DNA of 64,000 nt. Source: Catenulispora sp. EB89 (lineage in GTDB: Bacteria; Actinomycetota; Actinomycetes; Streptomycetales; Catenulisporaceae). The stretch lies in assembly GCF_041261445.1 (NCBI RefSeq), contig NZ_JBGCCU010000006.1:186001-250000 (forward strand), read 5' to 3'. A model generated the notes under the pieces. That model had not been told where the DNA came from, searched no databases, and saw only the letters and a program-made list of their open reading frames with translations. This document shows positions 53,849 through 63,724 of this stretch, one piece after another. How positions within the stretch are numbered: the stretch's first letter is position 1; every line of letters begins with the position of its first letter. The translations under genes were made by a program, and so were the position numbers.

Positions 53849-54490
53849 ATGAGCCCGACCGAGAGCCTGCGCGAGCGCAAGAAGCGCCAGACCCGGCAGC
53901 TCCTCGCCGACACCGCCACGCAGATGTTCCTGGCCAGAGGCTTCGACGGGGTGCGGGTGAGCGAGATCGCCGAGGCGTGCGGGGTCTCGGAGAAGACGGT
54001 GTTCAACTACTTCCCCACCAAGGAAGCCCTGGTCATGGACCGCCTCGACGGCGCGTCCGACGCGCTCCTGGCGGCGCTGGCCGATCCGGACGTGGCGCCG
54101 GTGCAGGCGGCGGTGGACGTGTTGGGCGACGAGCTGGCGATGATGATGGGGCAGCTGGCCGGACAGAGGAGCTTCCGGGAGGGTGCGGAGCTGTATCGGC
54201 GATTCAGCACACTGCTGTGGTCGACGCCGGCGCTGCGGGCGCATCAGAACGCTGTCACCGAGCGGGTGACCGCCGAGGCGGCGAAGGTGCTGGCCGAGCG
54301 GGACGGGCAGGATCCGGCGGATCCCGAGCCGCAGATCACGGCGGCGGCGCTGCTGGCGCTGTGGCGGGTGCAGTTCCGCAGTCTGGAGCGACGGCTGGAC
54401 GGGGCGGAGTCGGTGGATCAGCTCGCTGCGGCGGTGACCGAGGATGTGCGGCGCGCCGCCGCTGTCTTGGAGCAGGGATTAGCCCGCTAG
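53849..54490 (+). CDS. TetR-family transcriptional regulator
   Basis: A 213-residue regulator with the HTH at about 10-58 (RQTRQLLADTATQMFLARGFDGVRVSEIAEACGVSEKTVFNYFPTKEAL would be the classical helix set). The C-terminal half is Ala/Glu/Arg-rich and unrecognised. It is divergent from the SRPBCC gene with a long inverted repeat between, implying repression of that gene and of itself. No good Shine-Dalgarno precedes the ATG. Confidence 0.9.
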   Translation: MSPTESLRERKKRQTRQLLADTATQMFLARGFDGVRVSEIAEACGVSEKTVFNYFPTKEALVMDRLDGASDALLAALADPDVAPVQAAVDVLGDELAMMMGQLAGQRSFREGAELYRRFSTLLWSTPALRAHQNAVTERVTAEAAKVLAERDGQDPADPEPQITAAALLALWRVQFRSLERRLDGAESVDQLAAAVTEDVRRAAAVLEQGLAR

Positions 54491-54524
54491 GCAGCTGGCT
54501 GCCCCGCCGCCAGCCCCGCGCCGC

Positions 54525-55760
54525 CTACCCAGCCGCCGCGTCAGCCACCTTCGCCCGAGCCCCGGAATCGATCTCGTACGCCAGAATCAGCTCCGCGATG
54601 GCCCGCGGGTTCGACAGCGAGCGCCCCGTCTGCTTCTCCAGCCGCCGCAGGCGGTTGCGCACCGTGTTCGGGTGCACGAACAGGCGCGCGCCGGCCTCGC
54701 CGGCCGAGCCGTCGGCGTCCAACCAGGCGCCGAAGGTGTCCAGGAGCAGTGTGCGGTCCTGGACTGTCAGTTCGTCGAGGCCTGCGAGGATGCCGCGGGC
54801 CACGCGCGTCATGATGTCCGGGGCGCTGCCCGCCACGGCGGACAGGGGGTCGCTGCCGAAGACCACCACGCGGCGGCGGTCGGCGGCGCCGTGCAGGGCG
54901 ATGCGGGCCAGGCGCAGGGCCAGGGAGGTCGAGCGGAGGTCGTCGTAGGGCGGGGAGACGCCGACGCGGGCGCCCTCACCCGCACGCAGGGCCGTCACCA
55001 GGCGGTCGAGTTGGGCGTTCGGGCCCGGGAGGGCCGCCACGCCGATCTCGACGTCGTGCATCAGCCGCCAGGCGGAGTCGATGCCGAGGACGCCGAGGCC
55101 TTGCTCGATGTGCGGCAGTGCGTGCCGCCCTATCTCCGGGACGCGTGCGGCGATCACCACGAACGGTCCGCTGGCCGGCAGCCGGAGGAGTTCGGCGGCC
55201 TCCCACACGTTCGTGTCCGCCAGCCGTCCCTCCAGCAGCGCCTGCACCACCGCCGCGCGGCGCTGTTCCTCGCTGCGGATCTGGCGGCTCAGCTCCTCGC
55301 GGTAGCCGGTGGACATCTCGCGGGTGAAGGCCTCCAGGGACGCTATCAAGATGGTCGCGGCGTCCAGGCAGGCGTCGGCCGACATGCCCATGCCGCGCGC
55401 CGTCTCGACGATCGCCGACCACACCACACGGAAGGCGACCCGGTAGCCGTCCATCACCACGGTCAGCGGGATGCCGTCGGCGGCCCCTATCCGGCCGGTG
55501 GGCCCGGCCGCGCGCAGGTCGGCCTTCTGGCTGCGGGCCATCGGGTCGAACGCCGAGACCACGTGGTCGTGGACTGATTCGCGCAGCAGGTCGCGGCGGA
55601 CCATGCCGGCGTAGACGGGGAACTGCTCGTAGACGCGGGTCACCACCGTGTCGGTGATCTCGTCGGCCCGCTCCAGCATCAGCGCGGCGAGCCTCGTCAG
55701 CTCGGCCATCTTCTGGTCGGCGAGTTCACGCCGCGGACTTCCGATCTCCACACGGCGCAC
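54525..55760 (-). CDS. PucR/CdaR-type transcriptional regulator
   Basis: A 411-residue regulator. The N-terminal half (about 20-165) is an RsbRD-like helical domain, a GGDEF-like middle region follows, and the C-terminal PucR HTH is about 345-400 (LFVHPNTVRNRLRRLEKQTGRSL). Such proteins control catabolic or developmental genes in actinomycetes. The GTG start at 55760 is uncertain, since no clear ribosome site is seen; an ATG at codon 18 is possible. No target is visible beside it. Confidence 0.9.
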   Translation of the reverse strand: MRRVEIGSPRRELADQKMAELTRLAALMLERADEITDTVVTRVYEQFPVYAGMVRRDLLRESVHDHVVSAFDPMARSQKADLRAAGPTGRIGAADGIPLTVVMDGYRVAFRVVWSAIVETARGMGMSADACLDAATILIASLEAFTREMSTGYREELSRQIRSEEQRRAAVVQALLEGRLADTNVWEAAELLRLPASGPFVVIAARVPEIGRHALPHIEQGLGVLGIDSAWRLMHDVEIGVAALPGPNAQLDRLVTALRAGEGARVGVSPPYDDLRSTSLALRLARIALHGAADRRRVVVFGSDPLSAVAGSAPDIMTRVARGILAGLDELTVQDRTLLLDTFGAWLDADGSAGEAGARLFVHPNTVRNRLRRLEKQTGRSLSNPRAIAELILAYEIDSGARAKVADAAAG

Positions 55761-55839
55761 CTTAGTGCTGTAGCGGTCTGGTCACAGGACGAATCGCCGA
55801 TTGATCACTCTTATGTGGGGAGTTATGACCTCTGGCGGC

Positions 55840-57195
55840 CTAGCCGAGCCGATCCGAGTCGGCGGGATCGGACAGCTCTTCAGAGCCCTGCCAAGGGAAC
55901 GGCCAGTCCAGCAGCTCCTCCCGCCGCAACGCGGCCACCGAACTGACAGCGTCCTGATGCATCCCCCGATACGGATCGGCCACCGCCGCCTCCAGCAGCG
56001 GCAGAGCCGATCCCGCCGCCATCGACGCCCGCACCGCCGGATGCATCGCCTCCAGGCTGCCGGCCCGGCCCATCTCCAGCATCCAGGCCGCTTCGGGCCC
56101 TGACATCCGCGCCAGCTGCGCGTAGGCGAACAGCCGGGCCTGGAACGGCAGCTCCGGACCGGCGTCCCGAAGCAGGGCGTGCACCAGGTCCGCCTCGTCG
56201 GCGGAGGCCGTCGCGATCCGCTGGATCCGGCGAACCACGTCGACGTCGCGCCGCAGCCTCTCGCGCGCCTCCGTCAGGACCGCAGAGTCCCGGACCTTCC
56301 GGAACGCGGCGAGCCGCACGGCCGGCGGAGCGCACTCGTGCAGGCTGATCGCCGCGGCGACCCCCGGCTCGGCGTCCGCGACCGCGTCCGTCAACAGTCT
56401 GGTGAGCGTGGCGTTCGGCGTGAGCGGGTTCGAGGCCAGCGCGATCCGCACCCGCGCGCTGGCCTGCCCGGTCAGCGCGTAGTCGACGAACGTCCGCGAC
56501 AGCGGCGCGTGGCTGGCGAGGCGTAACAGCGTCCTGGCATATCGGACGGCCTGCGCCTCACCGACGATGCGGCCGGTGACGCCCATCGGCGCCGCCTCCG
56601 ACGCGATGCGCGCCAGCGTCCCCGGCGGCGCCAGCGCGAGCAGGATGTTCCCGCCCCGCCACAGGTGGTCGTCCATGCCCAGCAGGGTGTGCGGCGGGCA
56701 GCCGTCCTCGTCCTGCGGCTCCTGTCGCAGCAGGCTGTGAAGGCTCCCGGGCCAGTGGTCGACCGCGACGATCGCCTCGACCCACCGCCCGAGACCCCGC
56801 CCGGCGCCCCGCCGGATCCGCCGGGCCAACGCCGGCGCCGTCGCCCCAGGCCCAGCCCCAGCCCCGGACCCCGGATCCAGCAGCACGGTCAACGCGACCG
56901 TCGCCGGACGCACCCGCAGATAGACGTCCTCGACACTGATCGTGCCGACCCGGATCCCGATCAGCACCAGATCCCGCAAGTGCCCGAAGGCGTCCAGCCC
57001 CGGACGCCGCACGCGCGCCAGATCGCGGTCGTAGTCGTCGATGGTGGGACGGGCCCGCAAGGTCGGCGGCGGATCGAGATGCGCCCGCTCCAGCAGTTCC
57101 GGCGCCACCTCGCTCATGGCGAACAGGAGCTCTTCGTCGACTTGCCGCAATGCGTGCCGGAATTCCGCTTCCAGCGCTTCGATGTCGTCGGCCAC
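55840..57195 (-). CDS. Helical-repeat protein, function unknown
   Basis: A 451-residue protein. GTG at 57195 is chosen because GGAGG lies four bases upstream. It is rich in Ala, Leu and Arg, with repeated motifs such as ASNPLTPNATLTRLL and VRLAAFRKVRDSA that resemble variant leucine-rich or HEAT-like helical repeats. These would form a solenoid for protein binding. It has no membrane segment or catalytic motif. It is divergent from the XRE/TPR regulator, with a 91-bp gap, and may be controlled by it. Confidence 0.75.
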   Translation of the reverse strand: MADDIEALEAEFRHALRQVDEELLFAMSEVAPELLERAHLDPPPTLRARPTIDDYDRDLARVRRPGLDAFGHLRDLVLIGIRVGTISVEDVYLRVRPATVALTVLLDPGSGAGAGPGATAPALARRIRRGAGRGLGRWVEAIVAVDHWPGSLHSLLRQEPQDEDGCPPHTLLGMDDHLWRGGNILLALAPPGTLARIASEAAPMGVTGRIVGEAQAVRYARTLLRLASHAPLSRTFVDYALTGQASARVRIALASNPLTPNATLTRLLTDAVADAEPGVAAAISLHECAPPAVRLAAFRKVRDSAVLTEARERLRRDVDVVRRIQRIATASADEADLVHALLRDAGPELPFQARLFAYAQLARMSGPEAAWMLEMGRAGSLEAMHPAVRASMAAGSALPLLEAAVADPYRGMHQDAVSSVAALRREELLDWPFPWQGSEELSDPADSDRLG

Positions 57196-57286
57196 GCGAC
57201 CTCCGTCGGATACGTACAACACGCAACCTGGCAACAAAGCAGTCTCAGACCTCTTTCACAAGCTCAACGATGGCTATGGTGGAAAC

Positions 57287-58525
57287 GTGTCCGAGTTCGG
57301 GATCGAGATGCGCCGCCTGCGCATGCGCCGCGAGAAGTCGCTGGCCGCGCTGGCTGAGAGCGTGCACTACGACAAGGGCTACCTGAGCAAGATCGAGACG
57401 GGGCGGCTGCCGGCCAACCGGAGGCTGGCCACCCTGATCGATGTGGAGCTGGGTGCCGACGGAGACCTGGTCGCGTTGGTGCCCGAAGAGCCGCGGCGTC
57501 GGGGCGGATCCGGCGCCGCGGCCGGTCCGGACGGGGAACCGGACTGGGGACGCGAGCTGGTCGCGTTCGGCGACGCGCTGTCCGTGCCGCTCGCGCTGCG
57601 TTCGTCGGCGGCCCGCGCCGAGGCCGACGAGCTGCGGCTGCTGGCGCACTACCGCGAGGAGTTCGACCGGCACCGCAAGCTCAGCCAGCAGCTGCCGCCG
57701 GAGCTGGTGCTGCGCCGGCTGATCGTCGATTTCAACACCCTGATGGAGTTGGAGCAGACCTCGCCGACGGCCGCGCCGCAGCTGTGCCTGCTGGCCGCCC
57801 GCTACGCCGAGTTCATCGGCTGGATGTGCCAGGAGGCCGGACGCCTGGACCACGCGCTGGCCTGGACCCGCCGCACCGCGGACCTGGCGACCCGCGCCGA
57901 GGCCGAGGACCTGGCCGTGTACACGCTGGTCCGGGAGGCGGAACTGGCGCTGTACGACGGGGATCCGACGACCGCCATGGAGCTGGCCGGCCGGGTCCTG
58001 GAGGACCCCCGGGCCCGGGCCCGCAGCCGCGGCCTGGCCGCACACCGGCAGGCGCAGGCGTTCGCGGTCCGCGGCGACCACGCACGCTGTCTCAGCTCCC
58101 TGGACCACGCCCGCGACCTGCTGCACCCCGAACGCGTCGCGCAGGACGAGCCGGTCGTCGGCTCGGTCACCGTCGGCGGGCTGGACAACGCGATAGCCGG
58201 CTGGTGCCACTACGACCTGGGACGCCCGCAGCGCGCCAGCGAGTTCCTGGCCGACGCGCTGGACCGGACGCCCACCGAGGCGCACCGCTCCCGGGCGCTG
58301 TTCGGAGCCAGGCTGGCGCTCGCCTACGAGGCCGCGGGCGAGCTGGACGAGATGCAGGTCGTGACGCTCCAGGTCCTGGAGGACGTCGGCCTGGTCCGCT
58401 CCGCGGGCGCCAACGCCGAACTGCGCGGCCTGTCCCGGGCGTTGATGCGCCACCACAATGTCCGTGCCTTGCGAGAGTTGCGAAACTGCCTCGACGAAGC
58501 GCTCGTCGACACCCGACGTGCCTGA
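57287..58525 (+). CDS. XRE-family regulator with TPR-like C-terminus
   Basis: A 412-residue protein. The N-terminal HTH is about 1-55 (FGIEMRRLRMRREKSLAALAESVHYDKGYLSKIETGR). The rest is helical, TPR-like (for example EAGRLDHALAWTRRTADLA and LGRPQRASEFLADAL), as in Streptomyces regulators of development that respond to small molecules or peptides. GTG at 57287 is set by the start of the HTH. Its stop overlaps the NUDIX gene start (TGATG), so the two are cotranslated. Confidence 0.88.
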   Translation: MSEFGIEMRRLRMRREKSLAALAESVHYDKGYLSKIETGRLPANRRLATLIDVELGADGDLVALVPEEPRRRGGSGAAAGPDGEPDWGRELVAFGDALSVPLALRSSAARAEADELRLLAHYREEFDRHRKLSQQLPPELVLRRLIVDFNTLMELEQTSPTAAPQLCLLAARYAEFIGWMCQEAGRLDHALAWTRRTADLATRAEAEDLAVYTLVREAELALYDGDPTTAMELAGRVLEDPRARARSRGLAAHRQAQAFAVRGDHARCLSSLDHARDLLHPERVAQDEPVVGSVTVGGLDNAIAGWCHYDLGRPQRASEFLADALDRTPTEAHRSRALFGARLALAYEAAGELDEMQVVTLQVLEDVGLVRSAGANAELRGLSRALMRHHNVRALRELRNCLDEALVDTRRA

Positions 58526-59196
58526 TGAGCACTGACAGCGCGGGCGCGAGCGGAACCGGCGCCGCCGAGGAACGAGAAGTACGAGTCACAAGAGCTGCAG
58601 GACCCGCACAAGCCACGGAAACCGTGGAAACCACCGGGAAAACCGAAACCACCGACTGGCGCCGCCTGGACAGCGTCGTCGTCCTGGCCACGCCCTGGTT
58701 CGACGTCCGCCAGGACGCCGTGATCCGCCCCGACGGCGCGGCCGACGTCTACCACCACGTGGCCACCCCCGGCTCGGTGACCGTGCTGCCGGTCGCGGAC
58801 GACGGCCGGGTCCTGCTGACCCGCCAGTGGATCTACACGCACGGCGGCGTCCAGTGGCGGCTGCCCGCCGGCACCATCGAACCCTACGACGAGCACCCGG
58901 TCGCCGCCGCCCGCCGCGAACTGGCCGAGGAGACCGGCCTGCGCGCCACCCGCTGGTCCGCGATCGGCGCGGTCAACGGCGCCGACAGCCTCACCAACCA
59001 CGTCGACCACGTCTTCGCCGCGCAGGGGCTGACGCAGGGCGAGGCGGCGCGCGAAGGCGGCGAGGCCGACATGGCGCTGTGCTGGCTGAGCTACGAACAG
59101 GCCCTGGAACTGGTGTGGTCCGGGCAGATCCGGCACGCCGGCAGCGCCTACGCGCTGCTCTCGTTCGGACACCTCAGCGAGCGTTTATCGGCTTGA
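58525..59196 (+). CDS. NUDIX hydrolase
   Basis: A 223-residue protein with a variable N-terminal tail of about 45 residues. The NUDIX box follows the pattern Gx5Ex7REUxEExGU in GTIEPYDEHPVAAARRELAEETGL-type sequence (about 120-143). It probably hydrolyses a nucleoside diphosphate linked to another group such as ADP-ribose; the LPAGTIEP lead-in fits ADP-ribose pyrophosphatases. It is coupled to the XRE/TPR regulator. Confidence 0.92.
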   Translation: MSTDSAGASGTGAAEEREVRVTRAAGPAQATETVETTGKTETTDWRRLDSVVVLATPWFDVRQDAVIRPDGAADVYHHVATPGSVTVLPVADDGRVLLTRQWIYTHGGVQWRLPAGTIEPYDEHPVAAARRELAEETGLRATRWSAIGAVNGADSLTNHVDHVFAAQGLTQGEAAREGGEADMALCWLSYEQALELVWSGQIRHAGSAYALLSFGHLSERLSA

Positions 59197-59272
59197 ACGC
59201 CGCTGCGCGGCCGCCGTAACGTGCCCCGGACAGTGACGTGGCAGAACCGCAGCACCGAAATCAGGGACCGAA

Positions 59273-60109
59273 TTGACAGTAGTAACCCGCCTCGCCGACA
59301 TCGCCGACGCGAACCCGCTGGGCCCACGCACCCCTTTCATCGCCGAAGCCGACGGCGTCCAGGTCGCCGAGGGCGACCTCATGGCGAAGTCCTGGATGGG
59401 GGACGAGACCGGCCGCCTGGTCAATCTCCGCTGGCGGCCCGGCCACCGGGACGCCGCGCGGCTCGTGATCGAGGCGGTGATCGCCGCGGCCCGCCCCGGC
59501 GACGTGCTGAACGCCTCGACCAACGTGGCCGTGCACCGGGCCCCGGCCGAGCGCGTCGCGTTGCTGGAGTCCTTCGGCTTCGAGCTGTGGCAGGAGAAGG
59601 AGGGGTTCTGGTGGACCGACGAGGGCCAGGACCTGCCGCTGCCCGAAGGCATCACCGTGCGGCGCCGGGCAGAGGTCGGCACCGACCGGTTCGTCCAGCT
59701 GATCGCCGCGTGCTCGGCCGAGACGCTGGACCGCGTCGACACCGACGCGGCGGTCGCGATGGGTCCGGCGAACTGGGCCAAGGCGTTCCTGGACAGCACG
59801 ACCGAATCGACCTGGCTGGTGGCCGAGGACATCGCGAGCGGCCAGGCCGTGGGCTTCGTCTCCGTCGGCGAGTTCGATCCGGGCGTGGGAACCATCACCT
59901 ACATCGGCGTCGCACCGGGACATCGCGGCCGGGGCCACGTGGACGCGCTGCTCAAGCTGGCCAATCACACGGCGCGGGAGCTCGGCTTCCACGCCATGCT
60001 CTCGGACACCGACACCCTGAACGTCCCGATGCGGCAGGCCTTCCGCCGCAACGGCCACAGCTCGGAGGCGACTGAGTGGCACAAGTGGCTGCACCGGCGA
60101 ACAGTGTGA
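59273..60109 (+). CDS. GNAT-family acetyltransferase
   Basis: A 278-residue protein. The second half is a GNAT domain: ITYIGVAPGHRGRGHVDALLK is the acetyl-CoA loop (V-x-x-x-R/Q-x-x-G-x-G/A). The first half (about 1-130) may be a second, degenerate GNAT-like domain (RPGHRDAARLVIEAVIAAARPGD). The substrate is unknown. The start is a TTG without a strong Shine-Dalgarno, so it is uncertain. It converges on the TIR gene with a 13-bp gap. Confidence 0.85.
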   Translation: MTVVTRLADIADANPLGPRTPFIAEADGVQVAEGDLMAKSWMGDETGRLVNLRWRPGHRDAARLVIEAVIAAARPGDVLNASTNVAVHRAPAERVALLESFGFELWQEKEGFWWTDEGQDLPLPEGITVRRRAEVGTDRFVQLIAACSAETLDRVDTDAAVAMGPANWAKAFLDSTTESTWLVAEDIASGQAVGFVSVGEFDPGVGTITYIGVAPGHRGRGHVDALLKLANHTARELGFHAMLSDTDTLNVPMRQAFRRNGHSSEATEWHKWLHRRTV

Positions 60110-60122
60110 GTGCGAGGGCTGC

Positions 60123-61034
60123 TCAGAACTCGTCAGTGTCCTGATCAGTGTCCGGATCCTCCGCGAGCAGATGCTCGATCGCCTTCTGACACAGCTCCCT
60201 GATCATCTCCGGCGGGATCGCGTAGTCGCGCTCCGGCAGGAACGACACCGGATCGGCCAGCGCGCCATCCGGGCCGAACGGCTCCACGACCACCTCGATG
60301 TCCACGACGTCGCCCTCGGCGAGCGCCAGCGGGGCGTCGGAGTCGGGCGCCGCCGCGAGCGCTTCGCCGCCGAGCTGGTACCGGTAGCTGAAGCGGACGC
60401 CCACCGCGCCGCCGTACTCCGACGCCTCGGTCGGCAGCGCCAGCTGCTCGGCCAGCGCCCCGACCAGCTCCTGTGCGGTGGCACCGGCGTGGATCCTGAC
60501 CTCGTGCGAGACGTTCAGCGACTGGTTGCGCGCGTACAGGTGCAGCAGCGCCGCGTCGGCCGACGCGGGCTCGGCCACCGGCGCCGGCGCGGGCAGCACC
60601 TTCGTCCCGACCGCGCGGTCGCGCGTCCACACCGCCGCCAGCTGGTCCGCGGCCGCCGCGCGCCGTCCGCCGAACGCGTCCAGGTACCGGCGGGGCGCCA
60701 GCACCGGCGGCAGCTCGCTGTCGTCCAGGCGCACGATGAACACGAACGGCCGCGCGCGCCGCTGCTCCAGCACCATCGCCGCGGAGATCTCGCTGTTCAC
60801 CCAGTACCGGTCGCGTGCCGCCGCGGACCACACCAGCACGTAGAAGTCCGACCGCTCCAGCGCGCCGTTGATGCTCATCACCACGTCGTCGCCGGGCAGG
60901 ATGTCCATGATGTCCAGGAACGGGTCGATCCCCCGCTCCAGCAGGTCCTGGTGGAACTTCAGCACCTCGGTGCGGTCGGCCGTCGCGTAGGAGATGAAGA
61001 CGGCGGGACCGCGCCCCTCACGATGATGCGGCAT
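60123..61034 (-). CDS. TIR-domain protein with C-terminal ubiquitin-like region
   Basis: A 303-residue protein. Residues about 10-140 form a TIR domain: VFISYATADRTEV at the start, the BB-loop region DPFLDIMDILPGDD, and WVNSE with the Glu at residue 82 where TIR NADases have their catalytic Glu. Residues about 165-255 look like a beta-grasp/ubiquitin-like fold (HEVRIHAGATAQELVGAL ... LALAEGDVVDIEVVVE), followed by an acidic tail (DPDTDQDTDEF). Bacterial TIR domains cleave NAD+ or signal in immunity. It is the last gene of an operon, 16 bp after a CHAT protease gene. The pairing suggests a conflict system in which the protease or its partner controls this effector. Confidence 0.9.
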   Translation of the reverse strand: MPHHREGRGPAVFISYATADRTEVLKFHQDLLERGIDPFLDIMDILPGDDVVMSINGALERSDFYVLVWSAAARDRYWVNSEISAAMVLEQRRARPFVFIVRLDDSELPPVLAPRRYLDAFGGRRAAAADQLAAVWTRDRAVGTKVLPAPAPVAEPASADAALLHLYARNQSLNVSHEVRIHAGATAQELVGALAEQLALPTEASEYGGAVGVRFSYRYQLGGEALAAAPDSDAPLALAEGDVVDIEVVVEPFGPDGALADPVSFLPERDYAIPPEMIRELCQKAIEHLLAEDPDTDQDTDEF

Positions 61035-61050
61035 GTTGTCTCATTCGGTC

Positions 61051-63684
61051 TCAGGGTGTGCGGAACAGGCGGCGGAAAAGCAGCGCCGGCCGACAAGCCG
61101 ACGCACGCAATATAGGCGCCCTGACCTGATGCCCCGAATCCCCGTACAAAGTCCAGCAGGCCCACCAAGCCGGATGCTCCGGCTCCGGCACGGCCGCGGC
61201 CGGCGCCACCCGCCCGGCGCGGACGTCGAGCTGCGCGCGTTGCAGCGCGACGTCGCGGGGCAGAAATCGCAGGTAGTGCTCGAACCGGTCCAGCAGAGCA
61301 GTGGTGACGGAGACCTCTGCGATCCACCGGGCGGCCACCACCGAGGCGGCGCCGGCGTGCAGTCCGGCCCGGACGAAACCGGTCCGCTCGTCACGTCCCA
61401 CGCGTTGAGCCATCCCCGACTCGCACGCCCCGAGCATCAGCGTCCCGCAGGCCCTCAGATCCGCCTGCTGGAACCGTCCCGGGTGGATCCGGCCGTCCCG
61501 ATCGCTCTTCTTGCCGGCGAACTGAAGCCAGGTCTGGGAGGCGTCCTCGGCGTCGGACTGGCCGTGGCCGAGGATGCGCACGCGCCGGTAGTGGACCCGT
61601 CGGAGCTCTCGTTCGAAATCCTCGGGCGTGGCTTCGAAAGCGTTGACCAGCAACGCCCGACCGCCCCGGTTCCCGACAGACCTCTGGTGGAGCAGCGGAC
61701 GCGCGGACAGGCACGGCAGATCGGACACCGCGAACCGGGAAACGATGGGCACTGATGATGAGCCGGCCTTGATCGGCAACGCGGCCACCGGAATCTCGGA
61801 CAGCACCCCGCCGGCGATCACCACCAACCGTTTGACCCGCCGCGGCACCAGCTCCAGCACCGTCTCGGCACCGATGGCCGCCCCGAGCCGTTCGATCAGC
61901 CGGGACACCTGCGCACGTCCCGCGGCCTGTGCCAGCCGGTACTCGTTGCACTCCTTGCGCAGTGCCTTGACGAGCTTTTCCAACTCGCCCCGGTCGGCCG
62001 GGAGATCGACGTGATGGACCAGGCCGCGTCCGACGATGCCGTGGTGCACACGGTCCGGCCGAGCGTGCATGATCCAGATCGCCTCGTCGCGCGCCGTCGC
62101 GTCGGCGATCCCCCGCAGCCACTCCCACGCCGCGGCCCCGTCGCCGGCCGGCGGCAGCCGTCGCAGCGAGCTCTCCGCGTCCGGGGCGATCCGCCCCAGG
62201 ATCGCCGCACCGCGCGCCGACTCCATCGCCACGATCGCCGACGCGACACCGGTCACCGCCGCGGCGTCGCCCGGCCCGGCCACCGCGAGCTCGGCGGCGA
62301 CCCGGACCCGTTCGTCGTGCTCGGTGGGGATGTCCTCCAGCAGGGTCGACCGCACCTCGTCGCTGACCTGCCGGGCGACGAGGTCCTCCTCCAGCGCGTG
62401 CGCCCGGGCCCAGCGGTCCGACGCCTGATCGGGCTCCTTGCGCAGCTCGAACGCCTCCCCGAGGAGTCGCAGAGCTCGAATGCGCACCTCGAGAAGCTGG
62501 TCGGCGACCGCGTATTCGCAGGCCGCGCCGAGATCCCACACCGCCTCGTCGAGGTCCGACTGCGTCTTCCGGCGCTTGAACACCGCGATCGAGACCTCCC
62601 CGGACGCCACGTGCCAGTGCGCCCGGTCCCGGTCGGAGACGGCCGACGCGCGGACCGCGTTCAGCTCGGTCCGGGCCCGCTCGGCCTGTCCCGCGTCGAG
62701 CAGCCGGAAGCAGCTCAACAGGACCCTGATGAAACGTACCGCCGGCGGTTCGGTCCCCTCCACCGAACCGCCGGCCCTCACCGATGTCTGTGTCATCAAG
62801 GTCTGCGTCACCAAGGTCTGCGTCACCAAAGTCTGTGGCAGTTCCGCACTGAGCGCCTTCAACGCCTTGCCGCGGCGCAGCGCCACCAGCAGGCCGACCA
62901 GCTCTTCCAGCACCGGCAGCCGCAGCGCGTCGTCAAGGTGGTCCGCGGCCAGCAGCGCCACCACGACCTGCAGTGCCTCCTCATACCGGTGCTGGTTCTT
63001 CAGGGCCAGCGCGTGAGCCAGGGCGCGCGGGGCCGACATCGCCTCGGCCTGCGCGTCCTCGGCGAGGATCGCCGCAGAGGCCTGATCGGAACCGCCGCGT
63101 GCCCGGATCAGCCGCAGATCGCGGTCGATGACGGCCACGGCGGCCGAGTCACCGAGGGACTGGAACGCGCCGCGCGCCTCGATCAGAAAGCGGTCGGCCG
63201 TGACGCCGTCTCCCCTGGCGGCCGCGGCCAGGCCTTCCACCCGCCGCAGCCGGGCCTGGTCGGCGAGGTCGAGGCCGGCGCCCGGATCGTTGTCGAGTGC
63301 CTTGCGGATCTCGGCCGCGTCGGAGGCGGCGCTCGCGTGTGCCCCGGACTCGGAGCGCACCTGCGCGCGCTCGATCAGCAGCGGCAGGCGGTGTCTCAGG
63401 ACCCGGACTTCCGGCAGGTAGCGGTCGCACCGGAAGGCCGCGGTGGTCAACGCGCCGATCGCGCGGACGGCGCCGACGTGCTCGGCCGCGAGCACCGCCC
63501 ACAGCCCCGCGTCGTCGGCATGGACCAGCTCCAGGACGTGGCCGTACGCGGCGTCCACCTGCTCCACCAGGCTGGCGGCGGCCCCCACACTCGCGCTCGC
63601 ATCCGCCTGCCGGGCAACCGCGCGCGCCTTCCCCAGGGCTTCGGCAAGCGGCTCCCCGCCGTCGAGGACGTAGCTCTCGCTCAC
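61051..63684 (-). CDS. TPR-CHAT caspase-like protease
   Basis: An 877-residue protein. The N-terminal two thirds are Ala/Leu-rich helices, consistent with TPR-like repeats. A CHAT domain ends the protein; its catalytic dyad is H707 in ILGHGQSD and C754 in LGACESG, with WIAEV and WTLYGD after. CHAT proteins are caspase/separase-like peptidases found in immune and cell-death systems, sometimes with TIR partners. A small 15-bp tandem repeat encodes LVTQT copies in the middle (about residue 290). GTG at 63684 is the start given; no strong ribosome site is seen. The TIR gene follows 16 bp downstream and a further gene lies 40 bp upstream. Confidence 0.9.
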   Translation of the reverse strand: MSESYVLDGGEPLAEALGKARAVARQADASASVGAAASLVEQVDAAYGHVLELVHADDAGLWAVLAAEHVGAVRAIGALTTAAFRCDRYLPEVRVLRHRLPLLIERAQVRSESGAHASAASDAAEIRKALDNDPGAGLDLADQARLRRVEGLAAAARGDGVTADRFLIEARGAFQSLGDSAAVAVIDRDLRLIRARGGSDQASAAILAEDAQAEAMSAPRALAHALALKNQHRYEEALQVVVALLAADHLDDALRLPVLEELVGLLVALRRGKALKALSAELPQTLVTQTLVTQTLMTQTSVRAGGSVEGTEPPAVRFIRVLLSCFRLLDAGQAERARTELNAVRASAVSDRDRAHWHVASGEVSIAVFKRRKTQSDLDEAVWDLGAACEYAVADQLLEVRIRALRLLGEAFELRKEPDQASDRWARAHALEEDLVARQVSDEVRSTLLEDIPTEHDERVRVAAELAVAGPGDAAAVTGVASAIVAMESARGAAILGRIAPDAESSLRRLPPAGDGAAAWEWLRGIADATARDEAIWIMHARPDRVHHGIVGRGLVHHVDLPADRGELEKLVKALRKECNEYRLAQAAGRAQVSRLIERLGAAIGAETVLELVPRRVKRLVVIAGGVLSEIPVAALPIKAGSSSVPIVSRFAVSDLPCLSARPLLHQRSVGNRGGRALLVNAFEATPEDFERELRRVHYRRVRILGHGQSDAEDASQTWLQFAGKKSDRDGRIHPGRFQQADLRACGTLMLGACESGMAQRVGRDERTGFVRAGLHAGAASVVAARWIAEVSVTTALLDRFEHYLRFLPRDVALQRAQLDVRAGRVAPAAAVPEPEHPAWWACWTLYGDSGHQVRAPILRASACRPALLFRRLFRTP

Positions 63685-63724
63685 AATCGACCAGCCCGAT
63701 CAGTCCGTTCGGTCCCTGTCCCGG

